Source: Nannochloropsis salina CCMP1776 (taxonomy: Eukaryota > Sar > Eustigmatophyceae > Eustigmatales > Monodopsidaceae). Taken from it: a DNA stretch of 64,000 bases. The stretch covers positions 363,989 through 427,988 of the forward strand of contig SDOX01000016.1 of the NCBI GenBank assembly GCA_004565275.1, written 5' to 3'. The notes under the pieces are model-generated. The model ran no database searches. It saw only the letters and a program-made list of their open reading frames with translations, and was not told the origin of the DNA. Positions 36,495 through 48,493 of the stretch are shown here, one piece after another. Both the position numbers and the translations under genes were made by a program. Numbering within the stretch: position 1 is the first letter of the stretch; every line of letters starts with the position of its first letter.

Positions 36495-38608
36495 TTAGTA
36501 GCGGAGCCAGTACGAACGGCGACGGATCCAGTTGTAATCCGGGAGCTCGTGCAGAGGACCCACGGCGGCCAGGGCATGATCTTGGTCATTAACCACCTGG
36601 TCCGCTGCCGCTTTCACGTCTGCGACTGTCAAGGCATCCACGCGGGCAAAAAATTCCGCAGGAGACATGACGCGTCCATAGGTCAACATCTGGCGGCCTA
36701 GGTTGTCGTTTGCCCCGGCGAGGGAAGAGATGGAGCTTAGGTAATTTGTCTTCAACTGAGCCTTCGCGTACTCCACCTCCTCGTCAGTGGTCTGGTGCAC
36801 CACCTTGAGGAGGGCATGGAGCGTATACCAGGCTAGGTCTTCGAGCTTGTTCTCGGGGGCAACCATGTAAACACCGAAAAGGCCGGTGTCCTGAGGATAT
36901 ATGGGAAAATCGATGCAGGGAGACGGAAAGGGACAGATGAGACTTCGTTCCAAGGTAGGCATAGATTTACCGGGTATCTAGTATCAAGGTGCTCAGCTAA
37001 TGGAGTGTGTGTCTCTTCAACGGGGTCTAAACATAGCCAGGCCCCGATCGGAACGATGAAATACCATTTGGTGTGAACTCGAGTCTCATCACTGCAGCCC
37101 AGGGGCCTCCCCCTTCCAATCTCTCCCATGTCGCTCTTCCCCCACCCCTACCTTATAAGCCAGATTAAAGGCCGTGTACGAGGTGGCCAGCTCATTTTCG
37201 GCCACGTTGCGCGAGAGGGCGGAGGTCCCGTTCTTCCCCACGCCGGAGGCCTTGTCCCAGCTGCCTATAATCGTCTGCACGAGGAGCAAGGGCATTTGCA
37301 GCTTGCTCCTCCATCCTGCCGTCTCAAACGCCAATGCGACATGGGCAAGCTAGGCGTTAGGGGGGGAAACGAAGCGGGGGCAGAGTGGGTGGACTTGGCG
37401 GTTGCGGCCTTTTCAAGGCCTTTGGAGGGGCCTTCGTAAGCCCGTCACGTCTGAACCCGTCCTCAGCGTGGCCCATACGCATGCCCAACAGCCACTCCAC
37501 CCTCCCACCACAATCCACCTCTCTTCCCACCGCGCGCCCGCCTCCCGTCACCCGTCCCCACCCCCCCTTCCCCATCTCCCTTTGGCCCCCGCCCGCCTTC
37601 CCCCTCCACCACTCACCGGGTAGGAATCAAAACGTGCGCGCACGTCCGAGCCTGTGAACACAGAGGGCGTCGCCGGCTCGTCCAAGGCCGATGTGGGCCC
37701 GGCTCCCACCGCCCACCCCTCCACCGCTGCTGCCAGCCCCTCCATCGTCAGCCCCCCGGTCCCGGCCACGGCCATGCGGCTCCCGGTAAAGTTAGCCTTC
37801 GTGAAGTCCACCAACGTAGACTTGTTGAGGCTCGCCACAGTCTCGGGGGTCCCGGCCACGGGCTGGGCCAGGAAGGTGTCTTGAAACGCCGTGGCATGCA
37901 GGTGCTCGAACAGAAGTTGCTCATGGGCATCAACGGTCACCGCCTCCATCTCCGCCAACACCGCCCCCTTCTCGGCGTCTACGTCTGCCTCAGTAAACTT
38001 GGGGCTCGAGACTACTTTCCCCAACAAGGCCGTGGCCGCCGGGACGTCCGCCTTGAGGACGGCGGCGGACATGACCGTCATCTCGCGCGCCGCCCACGCC
38101 TGCACCGACCCGCCCAATTTGGCAACTTCTGACTCGTAGCCTCGGAAGGCCAGACGGGCCACAAGGTTGGAGGCTCCCGAGAGACTGGAGGCCTCGTACC
38201 GGCTGCCCGAGTCTATCCACACGGAAACGACCGCTAACTCGTCAGGGCCCGCTTCCGCGGCAACAGAAATGCCATTGCTGAGCTTGGCCGTGCTCACTGC
38301 GGGTGCAGAGGTGACATAGCTCGGCAAGGAGGCAAGGGTCCGGCGCAGCAAAAGGGTCGGGGTCGACACGGCCTGTTGTCAAGGTCGGGCAGGGAGATAT
38401 CGAGGAAGGTGAGCGGGAGCGGTCTCACGGCACAGGATGGTGCGCCCCGTACAGAAAGTAATATGTGTTTTAAAAACTCATCAACAGTGAAGCCCCTTTG
38501 ATTGTGCGATGAGAAGACTGCGTGCACAGGCTCGAGATACATCCAAATCCCGTCAAAATGGCAAGAGCCGTGTCATTAGCCGGGTCGCCGTCTCACACGA
38601 GGCAACAT
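36495..38608 (-). CDS. mitochondrial processing peptidase beta / complex III core 1-like protein without zinc motif
   Basis: Exons 38608-38597, 38372-37617, 37349-37152 and 36890-36495, all phase 0, give 453 residues. The long exon has no ATG at its start. The 12-base first exon (ATG TTG CCT CGT, then GTGAGA) supplies Met and yields a good presequence, MLPRAVSTPTLLLRRTLASL. Family features are LLFEHLHATAFQDTFLAQPV, AHVALAFETAGW, DTGLFGVYMVAPE and the end PDYNWIRRRSYWLRY. The peptidase motif HxxEH is replaced (ASNLVARLAFRGYE), so it should not cleave presequences. I infer the structural core 1 subunit of the cytochrome bc1 complex in the mitochondrial inner membrane. The tiny first exon is the least certain part. 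Confidence 0.85.
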
Positions 38609-39807
38609 CACTCCCGACGGTCGTGCGCACCGACAGGAAACCACATGCCACAGCCATACTAGTCTCCGTATCGAGAGATTTCCATGCAAGTACTGCGAAG
38701 ACAGTCACTTAAACAGTATATGACCACAATTGTTCGCACAGGCAGTCTCCTTCAGCTTGTCTCTTCAGGCACTCACCCGTCCAACGCGTCGCATCATCAT
38801 TTTTGATAAGGCGGTACCCCAACACCCTGGATGACTCCTCCTGTCCAATAGTGTATTGTGCACACAATAATTTATGGTAAGTTGACAAGAATATACCACA
38901 CGCGGAGAAGTAGCCCGGCTGGGGCATGCATGCCTGGGGAGATCCCCCCCCTGCAACTCCGAGAAAGCGAAGAAAGGAAACAGCAAAAGCCATCTCGCAG
39001 GATCCCCTCATTTCCCACGTCATCGTGTCCACCGCTTGTGCACACGCCGCACGAGACGCACGCCCTGCATTCCCGGGCAGCGGCTCTATGCCCGACCGGA
39101 TTTTTCCCTCCCCCGCCATGGATTCAGGCCTGGGAGGGCGGGAGGGAGGATGACCGGTCAGACTCGCCCTCCCTCCCTCCCTCGCTAAGTCTGGCTAGGG
39201 CGCCCGAGCGAGGTCGTGACACTCGGGAACGGGACACCTGACCTGTCCCACCCACTGGACTGAATGGGATGGGCATCGACTTAAGGCGACTGGAGTGCTG
39301 GTTTTCTGAGAGTAGGGCAGGACAAGCGCGGGCATGGTAGTGCCTAAAGCGAGAGCTCGTGCTGACAGTGAGATAGCCGAAAGCCCGATCTCGGGAACTC
39401 GGGGCCAAGCCCGGACGAGGTGGCTGATTTTTTCCTGTTGCCATAGCCTGTAAATATCCACTCACAATCATCCTTCAATTCAGGAGGGCTGTAGGGGGAA
39501 AAGGTGCCTATTGGGCACACTTTGGACGGAGAAAAGCCAGCCTAGGCGCGGAGTGGCTCGGTTGGACTGCTTTTTGCCGGGGCGGGTGGTGCTGGGAAAC
39601 TGAACAGAGAAGGAACAAAGACGAGGTGTGCGACGACCCTGTCTCAGAGATCGAGTCCCCGAACAGAGCTGGAGAAGCGCTGCCAAATGCACAAATACAT
39701 GGTATGCTAAGAAAGACTACATTTCTGTGGTGTGAGAGTCCACTGGAAGTCCGGGAGGTGTCGGATAACGTAAAAGTAGCAGTCGGAGAGTAGGAAGGAG
39801 GAAGAAA
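38609..39807. other. divergent intergenic region
   Basis: About 1.2 kb between the starts of the core 1-like gene (minus) and the HAT-repeat gene (plus), so both promoters lie here. It has poly-C and GGGA/CCCT-type runs near 39110-39190. Frames on either strand lack recognisable domains. No RNA gene seen. Confidence 0.45.
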
Positions 39808-42078
39808 ATGGAGGGGACTCAGAGGCCAATGAATGATTGTAGAGAGGAGCAGGACGGAAGAACCTCCCCTGTTTCATCATTCTCGTACACGCCTCAGCGC
39901 GACTTCCGACAGACGGATAACGATGACGTGCAAGCCGACAAATATGTGAGTAATTGGAGGAGGGCGCGAGATGAAGGAAGATGTCACGGCAGGTATTACC
40001 ACGAAATACGCACCTTCCAACACAAATTCTTATGCATACATGCTTCACGTAGTGGATGGAGGCGCCTCCGCATCACTTCCTTCTCGGGGGACAGAGCGAG
40101 ATGGGTTCGGGGGCAAGCCAGGGTCCAGGGGTCGCCTATCTCCACCCGTCGCCCTACGAGGACAGCACCAATCCCCTCTACGGCCAACAGTTCGTCTGGG
40201 GATCCCCTTTTCAGAACCATGAGCACGAGCAAACCGAGGGCGTGAATATCTCGCACCACCGTGAGCAAGACGTCAGAACACAAACGAGCCTCCGCACCTG
40301 CGTCCATGCAGCCATCGGCCCTTCCGTCGGCGCGGAGCACCGAGGCCTGAAGGAGTCTCAGGAAGCGGGCGAAAGCCGGGTCGCAAAGAGTGCGCACTCG
40401 GAGGACTCGGGCGAGTCCGTCGTCTTTCGTCCGGGCATGCCCTATCCCTCGGGAGCCGAGGGCTTGTCTGGCACGCGCGCGGTCTGGGGCCCGGGCCCGT
40501 GTGTGAGGCCTCTTTCGGGGCAGGAGGGGCTTGTGGGATTGGACAGCAGTGGCGAGGTCAGGGAGGGAGGGAGTAAGGAAGGACGACGCGACACGGCGGC
40601 CCCCGCAGAGGCGCTGGGGTTGACGGCCCTGCTCGATCGAGCGGAGGTTGGGCGAGGAGGCCTGGTGGTGGACGGCTTGGGGTCCTTGACCTGGGAGCAC
40701 GACACGGGACACTTGCCCCTGACGTTGGCGGGGCTGGCGTCCGCTCTGTGTGGGGAGGGAGAGGAAGGGCCGGGGGTGGGGGAGCCTAGCGCGCCTCCGC
40801 CAGGTCTCCTAACACCGGGCGAGGGCACCGACCACCCCACCCCTGGGGCCGCACGGGGCTTGCAGGCCTCGCGACAGGTGTGCGACGCCGGAGGCATGGG
40901 GGACAGAGGGCAAGGACACGAGGAGGCACCCGCAAGGTCGTTCCTGACAAGGCCGCAGCCAGCCCAGCTGCTGCAGGCGCCGAGTCTGGGGGAGCCTGGC
41001 TGCCGCGGGCACCAGGCATCGGGGTTACTGCGACCGGGCTCGGCCGATGGGTCCTATTTGGGCGACCCTGGTCTTCATTTTCAGGGCGAAGGACTTCCAC
41101 GGGGATCAGCAGTAGAAGGATCTGTGGCAGCCTCTGAGTGGACTGCGGAATTGCAAAGGGATCGGTTGCCCTCTCTGCCGCTTTGGGGGGTTGACGGGGC
41201 TGCTCCGGGAGGGCCAGCATCCATGCCAAGCGCCGGGGAGAAGAGAGGGGAGGGGCAGAGGACGCGAGGCCCGGGAGCGACGGGCGGACGTCAGGAGGGG
41301 GCCGACGGTAGGGAAGGCGGTGGACGGATCGAGTGGCTGGATCGGGAGATGGTCGCTTCCTGTGCGTCCTTTCAACAAAGGATGGGCCACGAGAAGGAGT
41401 CAGGCCGCAGGCACCTGCTAGACTACCCGGATCAGCAGCAAGACACCCAGCATCGGGCCCATGAGCAATATCAGCAAAGGCAACCCCAGCTCGAGTCACA
41501 CCAGGCGCCGTCCCATCAACAGTACGAGTCCATCCAGCATTCCCGGCTAGAGATGATGCATCGCGTCAACTGCATGCAGCAAAGCCAGCAAGAAGCGGAT
41601 CGACAAACGTGTGCACTAAATGAGCAACACCCTCGACGGCAAATGAACCTCCCAGGGGATCCTCATCAACTTCAGGAGCTGTTTAGTAGCCAACTCTCCT
41701 TTCAGGAGGAAGGGCGCAGAGGAACGCAACGGGAAGCGGATCTCACCGGCATTTCCAACGACACCTCAGCCCAGTACCTGCCTCGCTACCCCAATAACGT
41801 GGAACCTGGCGGTAAAACTGGTCTTGGCGTTGGGTGTGGCCCAAGCCAACAAAGAGCAGGGCCCACAAGGATTGCCGCTACTCTCCAGTTGCAGCAACTT
41901 CGACAGTACAAGCAGGGTTCTCAACATGCACAGCAACCCGAAGATTGCCCGGCGCAGAGTTTTTCGCCCTCGGACCCTTCTGCGGCTACCTTGGAAGCTC
42001 AGCGACTGCTCCTCGAAGCCCGCCAGCGAAAACATCTTTTACAACAGTTGTTGGCCTTGCAACAGCAACAGCAACTTC

Positions 42079-42111
<33 letters not shown>

Positions 42112-45100
42112 ACCAGCCACACCAACAACAACTGTCGCGCCAGCATCACCTTCACCATGTGGCGCCCCGTAGTAGACAGCAGCAGCAGCAGCAGCAGCAG
42201 CAATGGCAGCATGCACCGCAACACCAGTCACTAGCACGACAATTACCAGTAAATCATTGGCAGCGGCAAGGAAATCAAGAGCGAATGCAGACGCAGGTAG
42301 AGCAGCACGCGCCCTCGCACCAGCCCTTTTGGGGCTCCAAGGCGGATCGAGGCCATGAAACCCCTTCCGTGTCCCTCCAACCAGTCTTGAAGCAACTTGT
42401 CCCACACTCAGCCGAGCGTTCCTACAGCGAAGGAGATATCAGTTTCCTCCGTTCCGCAGATAGCTCTCGTTTTCACCGCCCGACTGCTCATGGTCAGCAC
42501 CACAGTCAGCATCGCATTCCTCCATCCTCCGTTCCCATGCACCACCTTCCCATCCATTTGCGAGGCAGCAAGCGTCATTTTGACAGAGGTGGACCTCCAC
42601 ACGGAATGTCGCACTCGGGCACAGGCGCCCCTGTCCTTCCCACCTACAATCCTCCACAAGGTATGCTACAGCACGGTTTTAGCCAGCTTCCATCCGTACC
42701 GCCCATGCTGCATCAGCAGCATTCGTACCCCTCGCTTGTCCGGGCATCCCCCGGGGTAGCACTCCCTCCTCGTCACCAGCCGCACGCCCACTACCTTCTC
42801 GAGGCCGCCGATGCGTCCTCTAGTCTACCAGATATGGCTTGCGTCCCTGCCAACTTGCTCATCTCCAAAATGGACGCCATCGCAATCAAAAGGGCGGAGC
42901 TCGCCGAATCGCCGACGACTCGTATGCAATTCAAAGATTTTTACCGGCAATTTCGTATCAAGGAGCGTTTATCTTTTGAAGCCGCAAAAGATTACGCCAT
43001 GGCTTGCTTTGAATTGCTCCCGTTGAAGGTTCACTGGAAACTTTTCCTGGAGTTGGCAGATCTAGCAAAACGGGAGAACAGGATCGCCGAAGCCCGGCGC
43101 CTCTACCGCCGCGTCTGCCGTTTGCAACCTCACGCCGCGCAGGCTTGGTTAGTGTACAGTAGGATGGAGGAGGAGTGCGGAGACATGGAGAGAGCAGACG
43201 GCATTTTGCAGAAAGGCCTCTTGTTTTGTGAGTACAGTGAAAGTTTACTCGCCCGCGCCTTGAAGCACGCCGAGAGAAAAGGAGACCTGAGATTTGCCAG
43301 ATCACTCCTCAGTCGCCTGCGACACGTTAGCATCGACAAAGTATGGAGGACGGTGCTGGAGGGGGCTCTGCTGGAGGCGCGCGCAGGGAACGACCGAGTG
43401 GCGCGGAAGGTGTTTGAGTACTTGATTGGTTGCGTGCCGTGGTACGGGCCAATCTACAACGAAGCTTTCCGTCTGGAGGAAAAATGCCAAGGGCACGCGG
43501 CGGCCTTGGCGATCGTGGAACGAGGGCTGAAGGAGATTCCTCGCTACGGCCCCCTGTGGTTCGGGGCTTTCAGGCTCTGCGAGCGATTGGATCTAGACGC
43601 GGGGAAGGACGCGGTCGCCCGCGGGCTTGTCCCCGACCTGCCCCGCACGCGCGACATGATATTCCGGGCCTTGGGATCCATCAGCAAGGAGCTCATTTGG
43701 AAGGTGCATTTCGAGGCGGCACAGATCGAGGAGCGGGCCGCGTCCACGGCGGCGGGCGTGCGGGTGTTGCCACGCGGTGGGCCCACAGAGGGCTTGGCCG
43801 GCGCGTCCCTTCCAGTGCCTAATCTTGACCCGACAGGCAAGCTCACAAGAGCAGAAACGGCCACTGCCATAGCCGCTATACCTGCCGTCCGGGGTGAGCT
43901 CTTGGGGCGTTGCCGTCAATGCTACGTAGATGCTGCCTTGACCGCCCCGTCGAATCTCCGGTGGAAGGTCTGGCTGGCAGGGGCCCGGACCGAGTTGGGT
44001 GCAGGGAGGGTGGATTTCGCCCGAGCCTTGCTCCGACGTGCCTTTTGCGAGGTGCCCGATAAAAGCAAAGCCCATGTGTTTTTGGAATGTGCGCGCTTGG
44101 AGGAGTACGTAGGAAATGTGGACAAGGCACGCAGTGTCCTCGCACAGGCGCGGGTGGAGGCCCGTGGGGAGTGGAAAGTTTTCCTTGAATCCGTGCTGCT
44201 GGAGATGCGCGCAGGGGAATGGGCTCGTGCCATCGACCAAGCCCGTTCGGCGCTCAGCGTCCACACAGGCACCGGTCGGCTGTGGGCCATCCTGGTGCAA
44301 CTTCGCTATCTGGGAGGGGCCGGGGAGCAGGTTCGCGTGTTGCGTCAAGCGCTCAGTGAGGTGCCTAAAAGCGGAGAGGTCTGGTGCGAGGGGGCGAGGA
44401 TTCATTTGAGTCCAGTGTCCTTCAATTTCGACCTGGAGTTGGCGCAGAGATATTTGGATTTTGCAATTCAATTCACGCCGCAATACGGAGATTCTTTCCT
44501 TGAGCTCCTGCGCTTGACATTGGTCAGGCAGGTGATTGAGCCGGTAGCGAGGTCCATAATCGCCAAATGGGACGACGACACAACCTTCGGCGTGGAAGGA
44601 AAAGGCAACCAGGTGGTTGAAACGGTGGATTGCCGAGTGCTTGCGCCGCGATGCCCCTCTTTCGTCCTCGCGGTCGAGAAATTTATGACGACGGACACAC
44701 AGGAGCTGGAAATGCGGTGCTCGAATGCCGACCCGAATTACGGGCTGTTCTGGTTCCACTGTCGGGACCTGCCCTCGGACTCGCCCCGCCTCATGATGCG
44801 TCGAGCAAAAGCTTTGCTGGCGGAGGATCTGTCCGTGCTTTTTCCCTTGTACCTGGCTGCCATCTTGAGGAGGCATCGAGTGGAGAAGAGAGTCGGGAAA
44901 CGAACGGGATCTGGCACGGTGTGCTACGCGGAGGGGCGACAGAAAGCGGACGCCGACAACTTTAGGGAGCAGAGGATTGCGGAAGGGATGAGAGGTATTG
45001 AGATGACGACAGGAAAGGTCCTACAGGACGAGAGGGGGTCAGAGAAAGTAGAGGAGGAGTCTCTCGAACCTGCGATGGCGGGACTGGACGAAACGGCCAA

Positions 45101-45545
45101 TAAAATGAAGGATAGGAAAGGAGAAGAATTTTTATCCGACCACAAGTCCAACGACAGGCTACCTCGATGCAGCAGCAATGAGGAGCTGGGGACGGCATTG
45201 ATTATCTCGGAGGAGAGGAAAAATGATGGCAAGCTTGCGGACACCAACATGGACAGTAGCACCTTTGTTGCCGTGCCAAGAAAAGCGTGGAGGCTGAATA
45301 AAGCGAGAATTCGCGAGGAGGGGGCCATTGCACGGGAATGGGAAAGAGATATCCAGAAAGCCATGCAGGCAGAGCCTCGTGTAGCTCCTAGGGCGTGGGA
45401 CCCTGAAGGAAGAGAGATAGTGCTGAAGCCCGGCGACTTTATGACCGGGCTGGTCGGCTTGAACAGGATGGCGACCGACACGGGCAGCTTGTCGAATGAG
45501 GAGAAGCGGAGGCTTCTTTTCGGCTCGGACCAGCTAGTACCGTGA
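39808..45545 (+). CDS. giant HAT/TPR-repeat protein with glutamine-rich N-terminal half
   Basis: The exon from 40053 reads 1830 codons to 45545. A first exon 39808-39945 (MEGTQRPMNDCREEQDG) can be joined in phase 0 (TAT|GTGAGT, CGTAG|TGG), giving 1876 residues. Otherwise translation starts at the ATG at 40056. Residues about 1-930 are disordered and rich in Gln, His, Gly and Pro, with polyglutamine tracts. From about residue 940 there are repeated 34-residue helical pairs of the HAT type (AARRLYRRVCRLQPHAAQAW-like, HWKLFLELADLAKREN, WKVFLESVLLEMRAGEWARA). HAT proteins act in RNA processing complexes. The C-terminus is charged (LNKARIREEGAIAREWERD). I cannot assign an orthologue. A nuclear RNA-processing scaffold is the best guess. 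Confidence 0.7.
42078..42203 (+). repeat. two polyglutamine microsatellites, CAA type and CAG type
   Basis: Within the HAT-repeat gene, a (CAA)n tract (about 42078-42110) and a (CAG)n tract (about 42178-42203) encode separate runs of glutamine spaced by a His/Gln-rich segment. Each tract is nearly pure for one codon, which indicates recent independent expansion by slippage. Confidence 0.85.
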
Positions 45546-46545
45546 AGGTGCTTGGAAGAAGAGAGGAATGTGGGTGAAGCTGTATCGCGGGTTACACCGG
45601 CATTGGGAAATCGGTGTAAAGCTCAATTGAAAATAAGGAAATTAAGTTCCTAATCGTTGAAACAGTATATGAATGTGCCATTCCATATTTGCATGGTAGG
45701 CGCTTCGAGGGACGAAAATGGGAATCCATTTGTCGCCCTCCATCCGCAGGATGACCTTGTACGAACTAGCAACGCAGCAATCCCCTTAATATTCGTTATA
45801 TATGTGATCAAAGCATTTAATGAACAATAATCTTGCTCACTAGGGAGTGTAATTTTGAAAAGGAGGCGAAAATTAGGGAGAGCAATGATGAAAGCAGCTC
45901 ATCGTACCTCTTAAAAACAACCAGCTTTCCTAGCAATGATACTCTTAGAGGCGTTTGCACCATGAAGTCTGCTACTACAACTGTCTCGAACACAAGTTCA
46001 CTTTATTGCTGTTTTTTGAGAGCAAAATCATCGAGGTAGCGGGAATTTTAAATTTGATAGAAAAAAAGAAAACTTCACCCGAGCATGAAAGCCAAGTCGC
46101 TTGAAAATAAAGGGGAAAGAGACACAGTATGATTACTTGCCTTGGAAAAAGCTAGCTCACGCGGCAATCTGGAATGCCCTGAGACGAAATCTGAGTGAAC
46201 CATCGTTCAAGGGCCGCATTCAAGCGGTGAGAGAGACCGAGACCGTCGGAACCAATTTAAGAAACGTTCGGTTTCCTGTCGCCAGAACCAAGCTTTTTCC
46301 TTCCCTCTGTCCATAAAGTGTAATACTCGCTCATCCCTGACAAGTATCGGCTTACATCCCACCAGCCCTCACCCCTCTTTGCTCGTCTTTCCCCTCTTTA
46401 TATTCCCACTCCATGCTATTCTTGCTGACAAACGCTACGACCTGCCACAGAGGTAGGACAGGAAGGCATTTAGAGACTTGACCTGGCAATGTCCTCCCGT
46501 TCAAGTCAGGCGCACCCCTCCCTCTCGCTCCAGGCACGACTGGCT
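45546..46545. other. convergent intergenic gap
   Basis: One kilobase, AT-rich, between the stops of the HAT-repeat gene (plus) and RAD23 (minus). No supported gene, repeat or RNA. Confidence 0.45.
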
Positions 46546-47975
46546 TCAATACATCTGATCCCCGCTGCCCGTGTCCCCCCCTGTCGAGCCGCCGCTGCCG
46601 CCGCCGGACCCGCCATCGCCTCCACTCCCACCAGCCCCCCCAGCGCCCCCAAAGCCCGCCCCCCCCGTCTCCGCCTCTTGAAAGAGGACGCTCGCCGCCA
46701 TTTCCAGGTTCTTATCACAGGCCAAGAAGACCTGCAGCGCCTCGTTCCGTTCGAAGCCCATCTCCACCAACTGGTTCAGGTTCGCCGCTTCCTCCGCTGT
46801 CAGCTCAATCCGCTGCGAGCCCGGAGGAGGTGCTCCCGCCATCCCCCCCATGCCTCCTAATCCCGGCGCCGCTCCACTCGCCAGAGCCTCAATCAGCTGC
46901 CCGCTGAACTGCTGCACCTGTTCGGGAGGCAATCCCACCAACGCAGCCAACAGTTGGTTCCGCTGCTGCTCCGGCATGGCCTGCAGGATCTGAGCGAGCT
47001 GTTGTGGGGAGGGCCCGTTCTGCCCCTCCGCCCCACCCGCTCCTTCCATGCCGCCCAAGCCCCCGAGAGCGGCAAACGGATTCGCCTGCTGCGATGGTTG
47101 TTGCTGTTGTTGCAACTGCTGAGCTCCTGAGGCAGTGTCGCCTTCAATCGGCTCGTTCATCATGGCCACAAATTCATCCTGCTGGGCCAAGATGACTTGC
47201 AAGAGCTGTGGGCTCTGCTGCCCGATGAACCCTAGGACCTGGTCGATCGCGCCAGGATTCGATTGAACCAAGCGACGGAGCTGATCGAATTGTGGGAGGG
47301 CGCGGAAGGCCTCGAGAGACGTGATCGAGTTGGAGGCCGCGCTTGTCGCTGAGGGGGTGGCGGCCGGGGTAGGAGGCTGGATAGGAGCTCCGCTCTCCAA
47401 CAGGGCATACGCCGCGTCGGGACTGCCCCCCGTTGCTTCCAAAGCCGCGCGAACGTTTGCCTCGGCGAAGCCCATGGACACTAACCCTTCCACTTGAGCC
47501 GCATCGGCTGGAGAAGGAGCGGGCGGGGTAGCTGCCGTGCCGGTGGTTGTTGTCTCCGGAGTTGTTCCTACAGAAGGAGTGGCCGGCGCGGTCGTAGCTG
47601 CTGGAGCTGGAGCAGCAACAGGCGTTGTTTTAGGCTACATGTATTTTGAGTAAGATTGCTTTTAGTATATCTGATGATGGCCCGTAATCAGCAGAACGGC
47701 TCCGACATTCCAGCTTTCTGCTCCTATTCTTATCCCTCACGTACCTTTTGGGCCGCTGAAACCATGCAGACGTAAAAATCAGTTTCTGTCACACCAGTCG
47801 ATTCAATTGTGTCGTCGTCCTTCAACACTTTACCCTTGTGAATCATTTTTTGACGGGCAGGATCCGCTCCGTTCTGCTCTGCTTGCAACTTCGTTTTGAG
47901 TTCACCTATCTTCATGACCGGCTCCACCTCTACCACCATTTTCTTCCCCCCCACGTCTTTAACAGTCAGTTTCAT
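46546..47975 (-). CDS. UV excision repair protein RAD23-like ubiquitin receptor
   Basis: Exons 47975-47745 and 47634-46546 join in phase 0 to give 439 residues. Residues 1-77 are a ubiquitin-like domain (MKLTVKDVGGKKMVVEVEPV; MIHKGKVLKDDDTIES). After an Ala/Thr/Pro linker comes UBA1 (LVSMGFAEANVRAALEATGG), then the XPC-binding STI1-like region (FDQLRRLVQSNPGAIDQVLG; LQVILAQQDEFV), then UBA2 (LVEMGFERNEALQVFLACDK). RAD23 carries ubiquitylated proteins to the proteasome and stabilises XPC/Rad4 in nucleotide excision repair. Unusually, about 35 Gly/Ser-rich residues follow UBA2, where most family members end within a few residues. The sequence before the start (47976-48493) is its promoter and shows no other gene. 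Confidence 0.93.
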
Positions 47976-48493
47976 CACCCTTTCCAGTGCAACTGGTACG
48001 CAAGCGTCTATTTGTAGGGAGAGAGTGTGTCAACGAGCATGCTCTTGCGACCTAGGTGGAAGCCCGCGAAGTCATGAGACTTCTTGGGCGAGCGAGGGCG
48101 AGACCGTTCCGATCCGCTCATCCCGTGCTGGCTCATGCTCGTGCTTTTTTCTTTGAAATCTCACCGTCTTCCGCCTGTGGCATCCACCCCCCATAAAATC
48201 CTTTCAAAATCCTTCTTTTATGTGCATTGTCACATGTCGCCCGTATGTGTCTTTCGTGCCGACCCCCTCTTTTCCTCATACTTTGGTCTCGGAACAGCAG
48301 TCTGAGGGCGGCTCAACCTCGATCATCTCGCATTTAATTTGTCTATCTGTCCTCTCTTTTATTCGCACCCTCAATAAAGCACCCAGGTGGCGTATGCTCT
48401 GATCGAGTGTCGAAATTGGGATAGGCATGAAAAGTTTGGGACGTTAGATCTGCGTTGCTCCTATACTCGTTGTGCCACATACATGACATGTTC

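Noticed and set aside
43593-44876. 427-codon minus frame inside the HAT-repeat gene
   Set aside because: Antisense shadow; the sense strand has clear helical repeats.
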